A stretch of DNA of 64,000 nucleotides from Sulfurimonas sp. HSL3-7 (GCF_039645985.1 NZ_CP147919.1:1240001-1304000); one strand, 5' to 3'; numbered from the stretch's first letter, positions 17,190 through 26,651 are shown. The notes: generated by a model not told the origin, from the letters alone. Numbers and translations are program-made.

Positions 17190-18893
17190 TTATTCATCCT
17201 GTGATTCGAGGATGCTGTAGTCATCTTTTCGGAGTGCGGCCAGAAGATCTGTGACTTTTTCTTCTGGCACGTTCATCGCCATCAGTGTTTCGGCACCCAT
17301 TCTCAGACTCCCCTCCATCGCTTCGGGCATGGCCCAGTTCGCGCCGTTCTTGATGAGCAGCTTCTTCGTCTTCATATCTTTGGCACGGGCAAAGACTTTT
17401 ACTCCCGGATAGGTGTTTTTGATATGAGAAACGACCCGGATGGCGTGCAACGGTGTATCTACTGTGACCACGACCAGCTTTGATTTGGCAAGTTTGATCG
17501 CCCCGATGAAGTCGGCGTCGCTCATATCCCCATAATAGACAGGCTTGCCTTTACGGCGTTCTGCGGCGACCGTTTCGTAGTCGCTGTCGTAGGCGATATA
17601 GGGGATCTGGCTTCCTTCGAGAATGTTGCCTATCATCTGGCCGACCCGCCCGTACCCGGCGATGACCACCCCTTCAAACTTCTCATCTTCGGGAAGTTCA
17701 CCTCCGATCGGATCACTCACTCCCTGGGCACTGGAAACGAACAGCTCGCCTACCTTGATAGAGAAAGGGGTCAAGAGCATTGTGATTGAGATCACAGCGA
17801 TGCCAACGGCAAAGACCTCTGCACCGATCACCCCCAGTGCCAGGGCGGCGCTGAAGAGGACAAAGCCAAATTCTCCGCTCTGTGCGAGAAGAAAGGAGAT
17901 CTGAACGGCATTGTTCCTGCTGTGGCCGAACACCAGGGCAAGAATAAAGAGTACTACGATCTTGAAAAGCATGATCAAAAAAACATGCTGCGCGATGATG
18001 GCGGGGTGATCCAGAACGATGTCCAGGTCAAGGGACATTCCCACCGCTACAAAAAAGAGGCTCATCAAGGCCCCCTTATAGGGTTCGATGTGGGCCGCGA
18101 TCTGGAGGCTGTATTTGGAGTCAGAGAGTGTCATCCCCATTAAAAATGCCCCCAGTGCCATAGAAAGTCCCGAATACTCCATCGACCAGGCGGCGAAGAC
18201 CACCGAAAACATTACGGTGAAGACGAAAGCTTCTTTGTTGTGGTCTTTGGCAAAACGTTCGAGCAGAAACGGTACAAAATATTTGCCGATGACGAACACG
18301 GAAGCGATCATCCCCAGGACAAAGAGCAGCTGTTTCCAGAACGAAACACTCTCCAGTGGTGTTCCGCTTCCGGAGAGCAGCGGGACGACGGCCAGCAGCG
18401 GAACAACGGCCAGATCCTGCATCAGCAGCACCGCAAAGGCGCTGCTGCCGTAGCGGCTGGCTATTTCGCCGCGCTCCTGGAGTATCTGGATTACAAATGC
18501 CGTTGAAGAGAGGGCCAGCGTCAGACCGATCAGGAAGGCGACGCCGGGTGTAAGCGGCATCACAAAAGAGAGATACACCCCGATAACTGCTCCCGAAAGG
18601 AGGATCTGCAGACTCCCGAACCCGAAAACGTCTCTTCGCATGGTCCAAAGTTTGCTGGGCTTCATCTCCAGTCCGATCAAAAAGAGCAGCAGTACCACCC
18701 CGATCTCTGCGAAGTGGCGTAGGGTCCCTACTTCACTGGTCAGGTAAGGTCCAGGAGTATAGGGGCCTACGATCACCCCGGCCACCAGAAGTCCCAGGAT
18801 AGAACCCAGTCCCAGTTTTTTTGAGAGCCCAACAGTCAAGGAGACGATGAACAATAAAAAGAGTGTGGAGAAAAGGAGTGCTTCAATGCCCAT
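17190..18893 (-). CDS. KefB/CPA2-type monovalent cation:proton antiporter with TrkA-N domain
   Basis: 567 residues. The first about 380 are a 12-13-segment Na+/H+ exchanger domain of the CPA2 family, including LLLFLIGLEMKPSKLW, LTLALSSTAFVIQ and LLAQSGEFGFVLFS. A cytoplasmic TrkA-N (RCK) domain follows at about 405-525 with nucleotide-binding GYGRVGQMIGNILEG and the acidic D at the end of the second strand (IAYDSD). This is the KefB/KefC/YbaL architecture: potassium or sodium efflux in exchange for protons, gated by nucleotide or glutathione. No KefF/KefG ancillary gene is next to it, so YbaL-like is as likely as Kef. Confidence 0.87.
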   Translation of the reverse strand: MGIEALLFSTLFLLFIVSLTVGLSKKLGLGSILGLLVAGVIVGPYTPGPYLTSEVGTLRHFAEIGVVLLLFLIGLEMKPSKLWTMRRDVFGFGSLQILLSGAVIGVYLSFVMPLTPGVAFLIGLTLALSSTAFVIQILQERGEIASRYGSSAFAVLLMQDLAVVPLLAVVPLLSGSGTPLESVSFWKQLLFVLGMIASVFVIGKYFVPFLLERFAKDHNKEAFVFTVMFSVVFAAWSMEYSGLSMALGAFLMGMTLSDSKYSLQIAAHIEPYKGALMSLFFVAVGMSLDLDIVLDHPAIIAQHVFLIMLFKIVVLFILALVFGHSRNNAVQISFLLAQSGEFGFVLFSAALALGVIGAEVFAVGIAVISITMLLTPFSIKVGELFVSSAQGVSDPIGGELPEDEKFEGVVIAGYGRVGQMIGNILEGSQIPYIAYDSDYETVAAERRKGKPVYYGDMSDADFIGAIKLAKSKLVVVTVDTPLHAIRVVSHIKNTYPGVKVFARAKDMKTKKLLIKNGANWAMPEAMEGSLRMGAETLMAMNVPEEKVTDLLAALRKDDYSILESQDE

Positions 18894-19115
18894 GACAACT
18901 CGCTGATGTGATAGATGCTATATTGTAACACTAAAAAGGAACGATGTAAGATTTTACTTCTCTCTCATCGCAGTCTTTAGATCTGAGGGGAATGGGATGC
19001 CGTATATATGTATCCCGGCAGCTGCCATGGCTGTGCCCGAAGAATCTTACGGAGACAGCAAAAAACCAGGGGATAAAGATACCGGCCGTTAACTTTGGCA
19101 GGCTACCATTTCGCT

Positions 19116-19400
19116 ATGAAATATTTGATGATAATCATGCTTGTATTTGCCATGAGTTTCTCTGCACTTGGAAGTTCTATGCTTGCCGATGGCGAACTGC
19201 CTGTCACGCAGTCAGTTGAAATGGTCATAGACGCTTCAGAGTCGTGTGATGCGGAAGAACCCAACCCATCCGACGAGTCCAAGCATTTTGTCGTCAGACC
19301 CCAGTATTTCGATAAAGATGTACTCTCCTCTTTTCAGCGTGTCTCATTTCACTATTCGAATGAGGAAAAACTCGCACTGAATAAACCGCCGCAACACTAA
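19116..19400 (+). CDS. Small exported hypothetical protein
   Basis: With the start at 19116 the product is 94 residues, beginning with a convincing signal peptide (MKYLMIIMLVFAMSFSALGSS). The mature part is short, acidic and polar (SESCDAEEPNPSDESKHFV) with one Cys and no recognised domain. The next upstream ATG (19095) would spoil the signal sequence. No strong ribosome binding site is visible, so gene status is tentative. It sits alone between the antiporter and the carbonic anhydrase, in the same direction as the latter. Confidence 0.45.
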   Translation: MKYLMIIMLVFAMSFSALGSSMLADGELPVTQSVEMVIDASESCDAEEPNPSDESKHFVVRPQYFDKDVLSSFQRVSFHYSNEEKLALNKPPQH

Positions 19401-19563
19401 ACTCACCGCATAATTCTTTAACGTTCCGAAGATACCGTATCTGCTGATGCCACTGCGTGCAAGGCACATTACATCTTGATTTCAGTCAAAGATGTACAGA
19501 GTATTGATCGGACGATCACATATAAAACACTATATAAAATACTATTTTAAAAGGTAGATACCA

Positions 19564-20217
19564 ATGATAAAAAAAAGCAGTCTGCTTGTGGGCAATGAGA
19601 TGTTCAAAAAAAGTTATTTTAAAAAACACGAAAAAGAGTTGATGGACCTGGTCGAACACGGGCAAAATCCCAGTGCGCTCTTTATAGGGTGCGCCGATTC
19701 CAGGGTCATCCCCAATCTTATTACGCAGACCGAACCTGGAGAGCTCTTTGTACTGAGAAATGTGGGCAATTTTGTCGCTCCCTACAACCCGGATGAAGAT
19801 TACCATTCGACCGCGGCGGGGATCGAATACGCGGTCACCGCGCTGGAGGTCTCGGAGATCATTATCTGCGGCCATACACATTGCGGTGCCATCGCCTCTC
19901 TCTACAGCGAAATTGACGAGAAACCCTTCATCCATACAAAGAAATGGCTCACATTGGGCAGCAAGGCAAAGGCGCTATCGATCCTGGCACTGGGAAAGAC
20001 GGCCCCGAAAGAGGAGCTACTGCGGCTCACCGAAAAGCTCTCCGTCGTCTCTCAGATCGAAAATCTTCTCACCTATCCTTATGTCAAGCAGCGGCTTGAC
20101 GAAGGAAATCTGCATATTCACGGCTGGATTTATGACATGGAGAGCGGTGCTATCGAGTATTACGACCCGGACGAGTATGCTTTCAAGTCGCTCAGCGAGG
20201 TGAAAAATGATCAATAG
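19564..20217 (+). CDS. Beta-class carbonic anhydrase
   Basis: 217 residues. Zinc ligands are Cys43 in GCADSR, His104 and Cys107 in CGHTHCG; the catalytic Asp45-Arg47 dyad is present. The enzyme interconverts CO2 and bicarbonate in the cytoplasm. AAGGT lies upstream of the start. It overlaps the following SulP gene by 11 bases, so the two proteins are translated together; such pairs are generally read as bicarbonate acquisition modules, suiting an organism that fixes CO2 or needs bicarbonate for carboxylations. Confidence 0.92.
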   Translation: MIKKSSLLVGNEMFKKSYFKKHEKELMDLVEHGQNPSALFIGCADSRVIPNLITQTEPGELFVLRNVGNFVAPYNPDEDYHSTAAGIEYAVTALEVSEIIICGHTHCGAIASLYSEIDEKPFIHTKKWLTLGSKAKALSILALGKTAPKEELLRLTEKLSVVSQIENLLTYPYVKQRLDEGNLHIHGWIYDMESGAIEYYDPDEYAFKSLSEVKNDQ

Positions 20218-21772
20218 CGTTTTCAAGGAGATCAAGAGCGATCTTCCGGCGAGTATCATTGTCTTTTTCGTCGCCTTGCCGCTGTGCCTTGGGATTGCAC
20301 TGGCCTCGGGTGCGCCGCTTTTTTCGGGCATCATCGCCGGTATCGTCGGCGGTATTGTCGTCGGCATGGCGAGCGGTTCGCGACTCGGCGTCAGCGGTCC
20401 GGCTGCAGGGCTCGCGGTCATTGTCTTCGGCGGGATCGCGACTCTGGGTTCATGGGAGGCATTTCTGGCAGCACTGGTACTGGCAGGCCTTTTCCAGATC
20501 GCGATGGGGTATATGAAGGCGGGGTTTATCGCCTACTTCTTCCCGACATCGGTCATTACGGGGCTGTTGACGGGTATCGGTCTGCTGATCATCCTGAAAC
20601 AGATCCCCCATGCACTCGGCTACGATACGAGTTTCCTCGGAGACGAGGCCTTTCTGCAGGCAGGCGGCGAGAACACTTTTACTGCCATTTCCACTGCATT
20701 TCAGCTCTTCACTCCTGGCGCCATCATCATCTCTCTGGCCTCTTTGGCGATCCTGATCCTCTGGGAGAAGGTATTGACAAAAAAGAGCCGTCTTTTCGAG
20801 ATCCTTCAGGGACCGATCGTTGTCGTCTTTTTCGGGATCGCGATGAACTATATGTTCCAAAACGGATGGCTGGATTTCACACTGACACCGGAGCAGATTG
20901 TTACGCTGCCGGTCGTCTCGAGTCTGGGCGAATTCATCAGCCAGTTCAGTTTCCCGGATTTCTCGCAGCTGAGCAATCCTGAGGTATACAAGATCGCCGT
21001 GGTGCTGGCCATCGTGGCAAGTCTGGAGACGCTGCTCTCCGTCGAGGCGGCGGACAAACTCGACCCACATAAACGGGTGACCCCGACCAACCGTGAGCTT
21101 AAGGCGCAGGGGCTGGGCAATATGGTCTCGGGAATGATCGGAGGGCTGCCGATCACGCAGGTGGTGGTCCGAAGTTCTGCCAACATCTCCTTCGGGGCAA
21201 AAACAAAACTTTCGACGATAATGCACGGCTTTTTTCTGCTGATCAGCGTTGTATCCATCGCCTCGCTGCTGAACATGATTCCGCTGGCATCGCTTTCGGC
21301 CATTTTGTTCATGGTTGGCTACAAACTGGCAAAACCTTCTCTGTTCAAGTGGATGTACCGTCAGGGGTGGGAGCAGTTCATCCCGTTCACAGTGACGATC
21401 GTGATGATGCTGGTAACAGACCTGTTGACCGGGGTGCTTTTCGGTCTGGTCGCCAGCATTATCTTCACGCTGCACCACAGTTACCGCAACTCCTACTATA
21501 TGAAAGATATCGTGACCAACGATGAGGGGCGGGATGTCCACCATATCGTACTGGCGGAGGAGGTCTCCTTTTTCAATAAAGCGAGCATCATCAAGACACT
21601 CGAGGCGATTCCCGAAAACGCGAAAGTGATCATTGACTGTTCAAAATCCAAGGCGATCGCCTACGATGTGGTGGAGTTTATACGTGACTACCCTCTGCAG
21701 GCGGCAGTCAAAAACATCACGGTCGAAACGGTTAACTATATTCCGCCGGAGGTGAAAGTTCAGAGAGGGTAG
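20207..21772 (+). CDS. SulP-family anion (probable bicarbonate) transporter
   Basis: 521 residues with about 11-12 membrane segments and a short C-terminal STAS-like domain (from about residue 430, VHHIVLAEEVSFFNKASI). SulP signatures include LPLCLGIALASGAPLFSGI near residue 22 and ANISFGAKTKLSTIMHGFF. GAGGTGAAAA precedes the start inside the carbonic anhydrase gene. SulP proteins move sulfate, bicarbonate or other anions; coupling to the overlapping carbonic anhydrase gene points to bicarbonate. The transport direction and sodium dependence cannot be read from sequence. Confidence 0.87.
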   Translation: MINSVFKEIKSDLPASIIVFFVALPLCLGIALASGAPLFSGIIAGIVGGIVVGMASGSRLGVSGPAAGLAVIVFGGIATLGSWEAFLAALVLAGLFQIAMGYMKAGFIAYFFPTSVITGLLTGIGLLIILKQIPHALGYDTSFLGDEAFLQAGGENTFTAISTAFQLFTPGAIIISLASLAILILWEKVLTKKSRLFEILQGPIVVVFFGIAMNYMFQNGWLDFTLTPEQIVTLPVVSSLGEFISQFSFPDFSQLSNPEVYKIAVVLAIVASLETLLSVEAADKLDPHKRVTPTNRELKAQGLGNMVSGMIGGLPITQVVVRSSANISFGAKTKLSTIMHGFFLLISVVSIASLLNMIPLASLSAILFMVGYKLAKPSLFKWMYRQGWEQFIPFTVTIVMMLVTDLLTGVLFGLVASIIFTLHHSYRNSYYMKDIVTNDEGRDVHHIVLAEEVSFFNKASIIKTLEAIPENAKVIIDCSKSKAIAYDVVEFIRDYPLQAAVKNITVETVNYIPPEVKVQRG

Positions 21773-21862
21773 AGAAGAGAACCATCCGCTGAAGAGCAAT
21801 TGCTTTTGCTCTGTTTATCATAGTGGAGTATGATTAAAGACAATCTACTTTAGGAGAAAAAG

Positions 21863-22393
21863 ATGTATAGACGTATTCTGATCGCAACCGTGCTTGTTTC
21901 CACCCTGGTCGCCGGAAGCGCAATGGCATGCAGCCAGGGCGGCAACGCTTCTTGCGGCGAAGGCAAACAGAGCCATGGTATGAAGGGCCAGGGACAGCAT
22001 GGTGAAGGGAAAAGACATTTTGTCCGAAAGGTAATCGCGGCCGTGAGCAAAAGCGGTATAAACAGCGAGCAGGCAGAGAAGGTGACCGACGCTATCAACG
22101 CTTTCAAGCAGGAGAAGATGGAGATCATGATGGTGCGTTCCATGCCGCTTGACGCTTTCAAAGGAAACGCTTTCGACAAGAAGGTATTCCGAGAGATCAT
22201 GCTGAGTACACCCGAAGCGATTATCAATGCCAAAGCGAAATTATTTGAAGATATCTACGCCATCCTCGACAAAGAGCAACGTAAGGTATTTACACGCGAA
22301 TTTACTGCTCATATGGTCGAAAAGAAGATCAAAGAGAACATGATCAAGGGGCATATGCTTCCGAACAAAGGTCGCGGCGGCAGCTGCAGATAG
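21863..22393 (+). CDS. Spy/CpxP-like periplasmic protein
   Basis: 176 residues with a signal peptide (MYRRILIATVLVSTLVAGSAMA) followed by Cys23. A Gly/His/Lys-rich segment (about 24-50) may bind metal. The helical body has KVTDAINAFKQEKMEIMM, a short loop and AKAKLFEDIYAILDKEQRKVF, which resembles the LTxxQ-type helices of Spy/CpxP chaperones and periplasmic metal sensors. A strong ribosome binding site (TAGGAGAAA) precedes it. No two-component system is adjacent, so its regulation is not evident. The C-terminus is basic and ends RGGSCR. Confidence 0.65.
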   Translation: MYRRILIATVLVSTLVAGSAMACSQGGNASCGEGKQSHGMKGQGQHGEGKRHFVRKVIAAVSKSGINSEQAEKVTDAINAFKQEKMEIMMVRSMPLDAFKGNAFDKKVFREIMLSTPEAIINAKAKLFEDIYAILDKEQRKVFTREFTAHMVEKKIKENMIKGHMLPNKGRGGSCR

Positions 22394-22482
22394 AGAACGG
22401 ACAGCGTGCTTTCGGCTTGTTGAAGTTCGCATAAACAGAATCCGGCAATTTCAAAGGTCCTCTCCACTACCAGGTTAAAATA

Positions 22483-22506
22483 GATCACAACGGCAACGTT
22501 GTGATC
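22483..22506 (+). terminator. Perfect hairpin downstream of the Spy-like gene
   Basis: Arms gatcacaacg and cgttgtgatc pair perfectly around a gcaa loop (a GNRA-type tetraloop). It lies 90 bases after the Spy-like stop codon. Only a mixed CT-rich stretch follows, not a pure T-run, so it may be a terminator, an mRNA-stabilising stem or part of an unknown small RNA. Confidence 0.4.
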
Positions 22507-22653
22507 CTCTTCATTCTCAAAACAAGATAATCATCCTTGGCTGCACATAAAAATCCCCAACAGAGTATTTGGAAAATAACAAAAATACTATCGTTTCAGG
22601 TAAGAACACGCTTTATGTTCACGCTGTCAGCATAACATCGAGACGTATTTGAT

Positions 22654-22659
22654 TATAAT
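22654..22659 (+). promoter_or_regulatory. Putative -10 box of the PAP2 gene
   Basis: TATAAT in the context tttgattataatagtt, 20 bases before the chosen start, with a TAAGGAAG ribosome binding site between. Confidence 0.45.
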
Positions 22660-22679
22660 AGTTCTTGTAAGGAAGTGTG

Positions 22680-23438
22680 ATGCTCAAAATCCTACCGATC
22701 TGTATCGTTTCTATTTTGCTGTATAGCGGGTGCTCAACGCACGGTTCGTACTGGCCGGGCGGGGAGCGGTGGCGCGAAGCGGCGCTGAATGCGGCGACAG
22801 ATCCGGTGACGTGGATTCCGGCAGCGGGTGCCGTGGCTGTTGCTGCGGGGGGCTTTGATGATAAGATATCCGACTGGGCGCGGGAAGAGGCACCTGTTTT
22901 TGGATCGGAAAAGAGAGCTAACGAGATGAGCGATGATTTCCGGGATTATGCGCGTTACGGGATGCTGGCCACCACGTTTATGGTTTATGACGGGGAAGAG
23001 TACTGGCTGCCGCTGGCCGAGCGTATCGTGGTCGAGTATGCCGGGGTGGTCGCCACGGATCGCGTGACAGGATGGCTTAAAAAGAAGAGCGAACGGGAAC
23101 GTCCCAACGGGACCAATACGCGGAGTTTTCCTTCGGGCCACAGCTCGGCGGCTTTCGCCTATGCGGCGATGGCCAACCGCAATATCGACCGGCTGCCGCT
23201 GACACAGGGGTGGAAATACGCCGCACAGACGGTCGAAACCTCATTTGCCGTTCTGACCGCGTGGGCGCGCGTCGAAGCGGGGGCACATTACCCCTCTGAT
23301 GTTCTTGCCGGTGCCGCACTGGGCAACTTCATTTCCCTACTGCTGCACGATGCCTTCCTTGGTAAGGAGAGTACGCTCCGCATCCGGACAGATACACAGG
23401 GAGGAGATACGCTACTGGTCCTTGAGAAAGCGTTTTAA
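22680..23438 (+). CDS. PAP2-superfamily phosphatase lipoprotein
   Basis: Start at ATG 22680; a GTG immediately before it is in frame, but AAGGAAG is well placed for the ATG. The N-terminus is a lipoprotein signal ending LLYSGC, so the protein is probably anchored to a membrane facing the periplasm, unlike the usual multi-pass PAP2 enzymes. The three PAP2 motifs are present: KKKSERERP at about residues 135-143, SFPSGHSS at about 150-157 and ARVEAGAHYPSDV at about 196-208, with the catalytic histidines. A likely role is dephosphorylation of a lipid phosphate such as undecaprenyl pyrophosphate or of a periplasmic phosphate ester. In the third motif the usual Ser-Arg pair reads Ala-Arg. Confidence 0.82.
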   Translation: MLKILPICIVSILLYSGCSTHGSYWPGGERWREAALNAATDPVTWIPAAGAVAVAAGGFDDKISDWAREEAPVFGSEKRANEMSDDFRDYARYGMLATTFMVYDGEEYWLPLAERIVVEYAGVVATDRVTGWLKKKSERERPNGTNTRSFPSGHSSAAFAYAAMANRNIDRLPLTQGWKYAAQTVETSFAVLTAWARVEAGAHYPSDVLAGAALGNFISLLLHDAFLGKESTLRIRTDTQGGDTLLVLEKAF

Positions 23439-23531
23439 TGCAACACCGGCCTTTCAGATGAGACGACTTTCATCTTGAGTCTGTTTCTGCATGACTTGCC
23501 GCGCTTGAGAGAGCATCAAGATGCATTTGAA

Positions 23532-23537
23532 TATAAT
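23532..23537 (+). promoter_or_regulatory. Putative -10 box of the AsmA-like gene
   Basis: TATAAT in tgaatataattgtcc, 38 bases before the chosen start of the AsmA-like gene. A TTG that overlaps its end opens the longest frame but has no ribosome binding site. Confidence 0.4.
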
Positions 23538-23575
23538 TGTCCTTATCAGTCTTAAAAGTACGTAAAGGTTTTTTT

Positions 23576-26500
23576 ATGAAGTGGTTCGGAATTGTTCTCT
23601 CTGTTTTATTGGTGCTGTTGATCGCCCTCTACACGCTGCTCTTCACCCCGTTTGGCAACGGCATCCTCAAGCCTGTTTTGCAAGAGAGGCTCAACACCTC
23701 ATTGAATGCAGAGGCGGTCATCGAGACTTTTGCGCTTGATATGAGCAGTTTTGAAATCAAAATTGCACTGACCCCTTCTAATGTCATTGCCGCTTCCGGA
23801 ACCTATTCGCCTTTTTCACAAGCTGTTGATGCTGTTTACACTATAGCTTTTGAAAAGATGAATGAACTGGAAACGCTGCTGCAGCGCCGTTCTCAGGGCA
23901 AGATCCATATCAGTGGTACGGCAAAAGGTGATGCCGATGTGATGAAAATAGCCGGAGAGAGCGACATTGCCTCTTCACAGACCCGTTATGACGTCACGCT
24001 GAAATCGTTTAATCCGGCAGCGGTCATCGCGACGATTGATAATGCCAGACTTGATGAGCTGCTGGCCCTGGCAGGCGAAAAGGCTTATGCCGATGCCAGG
24101 GTCTCGTTGCAGACGGAGATCAAAGGTGTCGATGTTAACAATTTTGACGGTGATATCAGTTTTCTGGTCAAAAACGGCAAAGTCGACAGAGCACTGATGC
24201 GCCGTGACTTCAACATTACGCTGCCTCAGACCCGCTTTGGTGTCAAGGTGGTCGCCAAACTCAAAGGTGACGCGGTTGACTACAGTGCTGTAGCCGACTC
24301 AAATCTCCTCACGCTCAACTCGGGGGGCAACGTCATTGTACAACCGATGAAGATGGATCTGGACTATGACCTCGATATCAAAGAGCTTGCCTTGCTCCGT
24401 CCTCTGACGAATGCACCTTTGCGCGGCGCTTTTGCCACGAAGGGAAATGTAAAAGGGGATGAAGCCGCACTGAACATTCTGGGCAAAAGCGATATCGCCG
24501 GAAGTGACAGCCGTTACGACATTACACTGTCGCATTTCAAACCCTCTAAAGTGTTGGCCACTGTCAAAAATGCAAAACTCTCGAAGCTGCTCTACCTTGC
24601 CGGTGAAGAGAAGTATGCCGAGGCCGATGTAAACCTCAACGTGGACCTCTCAGATCTTGACCCGCAAAATCTGCAAGGCAGTGCAAAACTCGATGTCAGC
24701 AGCGGTACAGTTTTTCCTAAAACAATGAAAAAAGCGTATAGTATAGCACTGCCGAAAACGGATTTCAATACCCGCTTCAGCGCCGATCTGAAAGGTAAAG
24801 AGATCGATTATACCCTTGCGCTGCTCTCCAATCTGGCGCAGATCAATTCAAAAGGTTCTTTTGAACCGGGCACGATGAAAAGCGATATCGCCTATGATCT
24901 CAACATCAAAGAATTGGCGCTTTTCAAACCGCTGACCAAGGCACCGCTTCGCGGTCCTTTTGCGACAGCCGGCCAGATCAGAGGCGACAAGGAAGCGATG
25001 CAGATCAAAGGGCATTCGGACATCGCGGCAAGTCAGACAACGTATGACATCGCTCTTAAAGCGATGCAGCCGTCAAAACTTCAGGCACAGATCAAAAACG
25101 CCCGTTTGGAAAAACTCATCTTTATGGCCGGTGAGCCTGCCTTTGCGAACGGCGAACTTAATGTTGATATTGCATTGGATGAGCTGGACCCTGACGATCT
25201 GCAGGGAAATGTAAAAGCCACTGTTTCAAAAGCCTCGTTTAGCGAGAAAGTGCTCAAAAACAGCTATAAGATTGACCTGCCGAAAACAGCGTTCTCCAGC
25301 GACATATCGGCAAAACTTGCAGGCAAAGATATTGCGTATACGGCTGCATTTGTATCAGACCTTGCGAAGATCGACTCAAAAGGGAATATTCAGCCCAAGA
25401 CCATGGCGATGGACCTTGATCTGAAGCTGGCAATAGCGAAGCTTGAACTCCTCAAACCGATTACCAACGCACCGTTGCGCGGCCCATTTTCGCTTTCAAC
25501 AACAGCTAAAGGGGATGAAAAATCACTCACGGTTGAAGGCAAAGCCAAGATCGCCGGAGCCGATGCCGGTTTTAATGCGAGACTGGAGTCCTTTGCACCG
25601 CGAACACTCAAAGCCAAGATCGCCGACATGCAGCTGGCAAAGATCCTCTATATGACAGAACAGCTTCACTATGCAGACGGCCTTCTGAATGTCGATGTCA
25701 ATATCGATGATGCGCGTCAAGGGAAGCTTTCAGGAAAGATACTCAGCAGTGTTACAAAGGGCAGGGTGGACACCAAAACGGTCGAAAAGGCATTTGAATT
25801 TACGGCGATGCCGAAAACGACATTTACAGCCAAGACCGTATCGGTGCTCTCAAAGAACCGTATTGACACCAAGATCGATGTGGCGTCAAACCTGGCAGGT
25901 CTAAAGGTCAAGCGGGCGCGTTTTGATGTGGAAAAAGGGTCGTTGCACGCAGATTACAGGGCAGAGATACCTGACGTGGACAAGCTCTACTTTGCGACGC
26001 AGCGGCATCTCAAAGGTGCCGTGACCGCAACCGGTGAACTTTCCAAAGCAAAAGACCTTGATTTTAGCGCGCACTCCAAACTGTTCGGCGGCCGTATTGA
26101 TGCGAAGCTGCATAATGATGACTTCCATGCCGACATGACAAAACTTAACACCCTGGGCGTGCTCAAAATGCTGATCTACCCTGAGATATTCGACTCGAAC
26201 CTTGACGGCAAGCTCGATTACAATCTGGCGAAAAAGAGCGGCACGTTCCATGCAAAGACGAGAAACGGGCACTTTACAAAGAACCAGATGCTGGACCTGG
26301 TCAAACAGTACGGTAAGAAGGATCTCTATAAAGAGAACTTTGTCTCGACTTTCAACAGCCGTATCAGAGAGGAACATATCTATACCGACCTGGATATGCG
26401 TTCAAACAAGTCCTCGATCACCGGTAAAAACGTCTATCTCAACTCAAAGACCAAACAGATCAAGGCCAAGCTCGACATCAATGCTAACAATAACCCGCTG

Positions 26501-26626
26501 AAAGTGGAGCTCAAAGGCAGTGCAGAGCGGCCGAAAGTGACGATCGATGCGTCAAAACTCATCGAAAAAGAGCTCAAGAAAGAGGCCGGCAAAAAGATAA
26601 ACAAGCTGCTCAAAGGACTCTTCTAG
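23576..26626 (+). CDS. AsmA-like inner-membrane-anchored repeat protein
   Basis: Start at ATG 23576 (AAAGG upstream) gives 1016 residues: a short cytoplasmic end, one membrane anchor (WFGIVLSVLLVLLIALYTLLF), then a long periplasmic part. The periplasmic part has four internal repeats beginning at 23900, 24428, 24956 and 25484, each exactly 528 bases (176 codons) apart, with recurring segments such as KPLTNAPLRG, GKSDIAGS, LLYLAGE and LDPQNLQG. The C-terminus has the AsmA/DUF748-type ending KVELKGSAERPKVTID and a basic KKINKLLKGLF tail. Anchor plus beta-rich repeat body fits AsmA-like proteins, now viewed as periplasm-spanning lipid-transfer bridges. This is an architectural assignment; no close named family is recognised. 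Confidence 0.65.
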   Translation: MKWFGIVLSVLLVLLIALYTLLFTPFGNGILKPVLQERLNTSLNAEAVIETFALDMSSFEIKIALTPSNVIAASGTYSPFSQAVDAVYTIAFEKMNELETLLQRRSQGKIHISGTAKGDADVMKIAGESDIASSQTRYDVTLKSFNPAAVIATIDNARLDELLALAGEKAYADARVSLQTEIKGVDVNNFDGDISFLVKNGKVDRALMRRDFNITLPQTRFGVKVVAKLKGDAVDYSAVADSNLLTLNSGGNVIVQPMKMDLDYDLDIKELALLRPLTNAPLRGAFATKGNVKGDEAALNILGKSDIAGSDSRYDITLSHFKPSKVLATVKNAKLSKLLYLAGEEKYAEADVNLNVDLSDLDPQNLQGSAKLDVSSGTVFPKTMKKAYSIALPKTDFNTRFSADLKGKEIDYTLALLSNLAQINSKGSFEPGTMKSDIAYDLNIKELALFKPLTKAPLRGPFATAGQIRGDKEAMQIKGHSDIAASQTTYDIALKAMQPSKLQAQIKNARLEKLIFMAGEPAFANGELNVDIALDELDPDDLQGNVKATVSKASFSEKVLKNSYKIDLPKTAFSSDISAKLAGKDIAYTAAFVSDLAKIDSKGNIQPKTMAMDLDLKLAIAKLELLKPITNAPLRGPFSLSTTAKGDEKSLTVEGKAKIAGADAGFNARLESFAPRTLKAKIADMQLAKILYMTEQLHYADGLLNVDVNIDDARQGKLSGKILSSVTKGRVDTKTVEKAFEFTAMPKTTFTAKTVSVLSKNRIDTKIDVASNLAGLKVKRARFDVEKGSLHADYRAEIPDVDKLYFATQRHLKGAVTATGELSKAKDLDFSAHSKLFGGRIDAKLHNDDFHADMTKLNTLGVLKMLIYPEIFDSNLDGKLDYNLAKKSGTFHAKTRNGHFTKNQMLDLVKQYGKKDLYKENFVSTFNSRIREEHIYTDLDMRSNKSSITGKNVYLNSKTKQIKAKLDINANNNPLKVELKGSAERPKVTIDASKLIEKELKKEAGKKINKLLKGLF
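23900..26011 (+). repeat. Four in-phase 528-bp protein-coding repeats
   Basis: Repeat units start at 23900, 24428, 24956 and 25484, with a degenerate fifth start just after 26011 (KGAVTATGELSKAKDL). Each unit opens with a KGD/RGD-containing segment and ends at the PLRG segment of the next. Identity is moderate at protein level and low at DNA level, so the duplications are old but length has been held at 176 residues. Confidence 0.8.
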
Positions 26627-26651
26627 GAAAAGCTTACACGGCTTAGCTGCG

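Noticed and set aside
20450-21544. 364-codon frame on the minus strand
   Set aside because: Antisense of the SulP transporter gene, with His/Asp/Gln-rich shadow composition.
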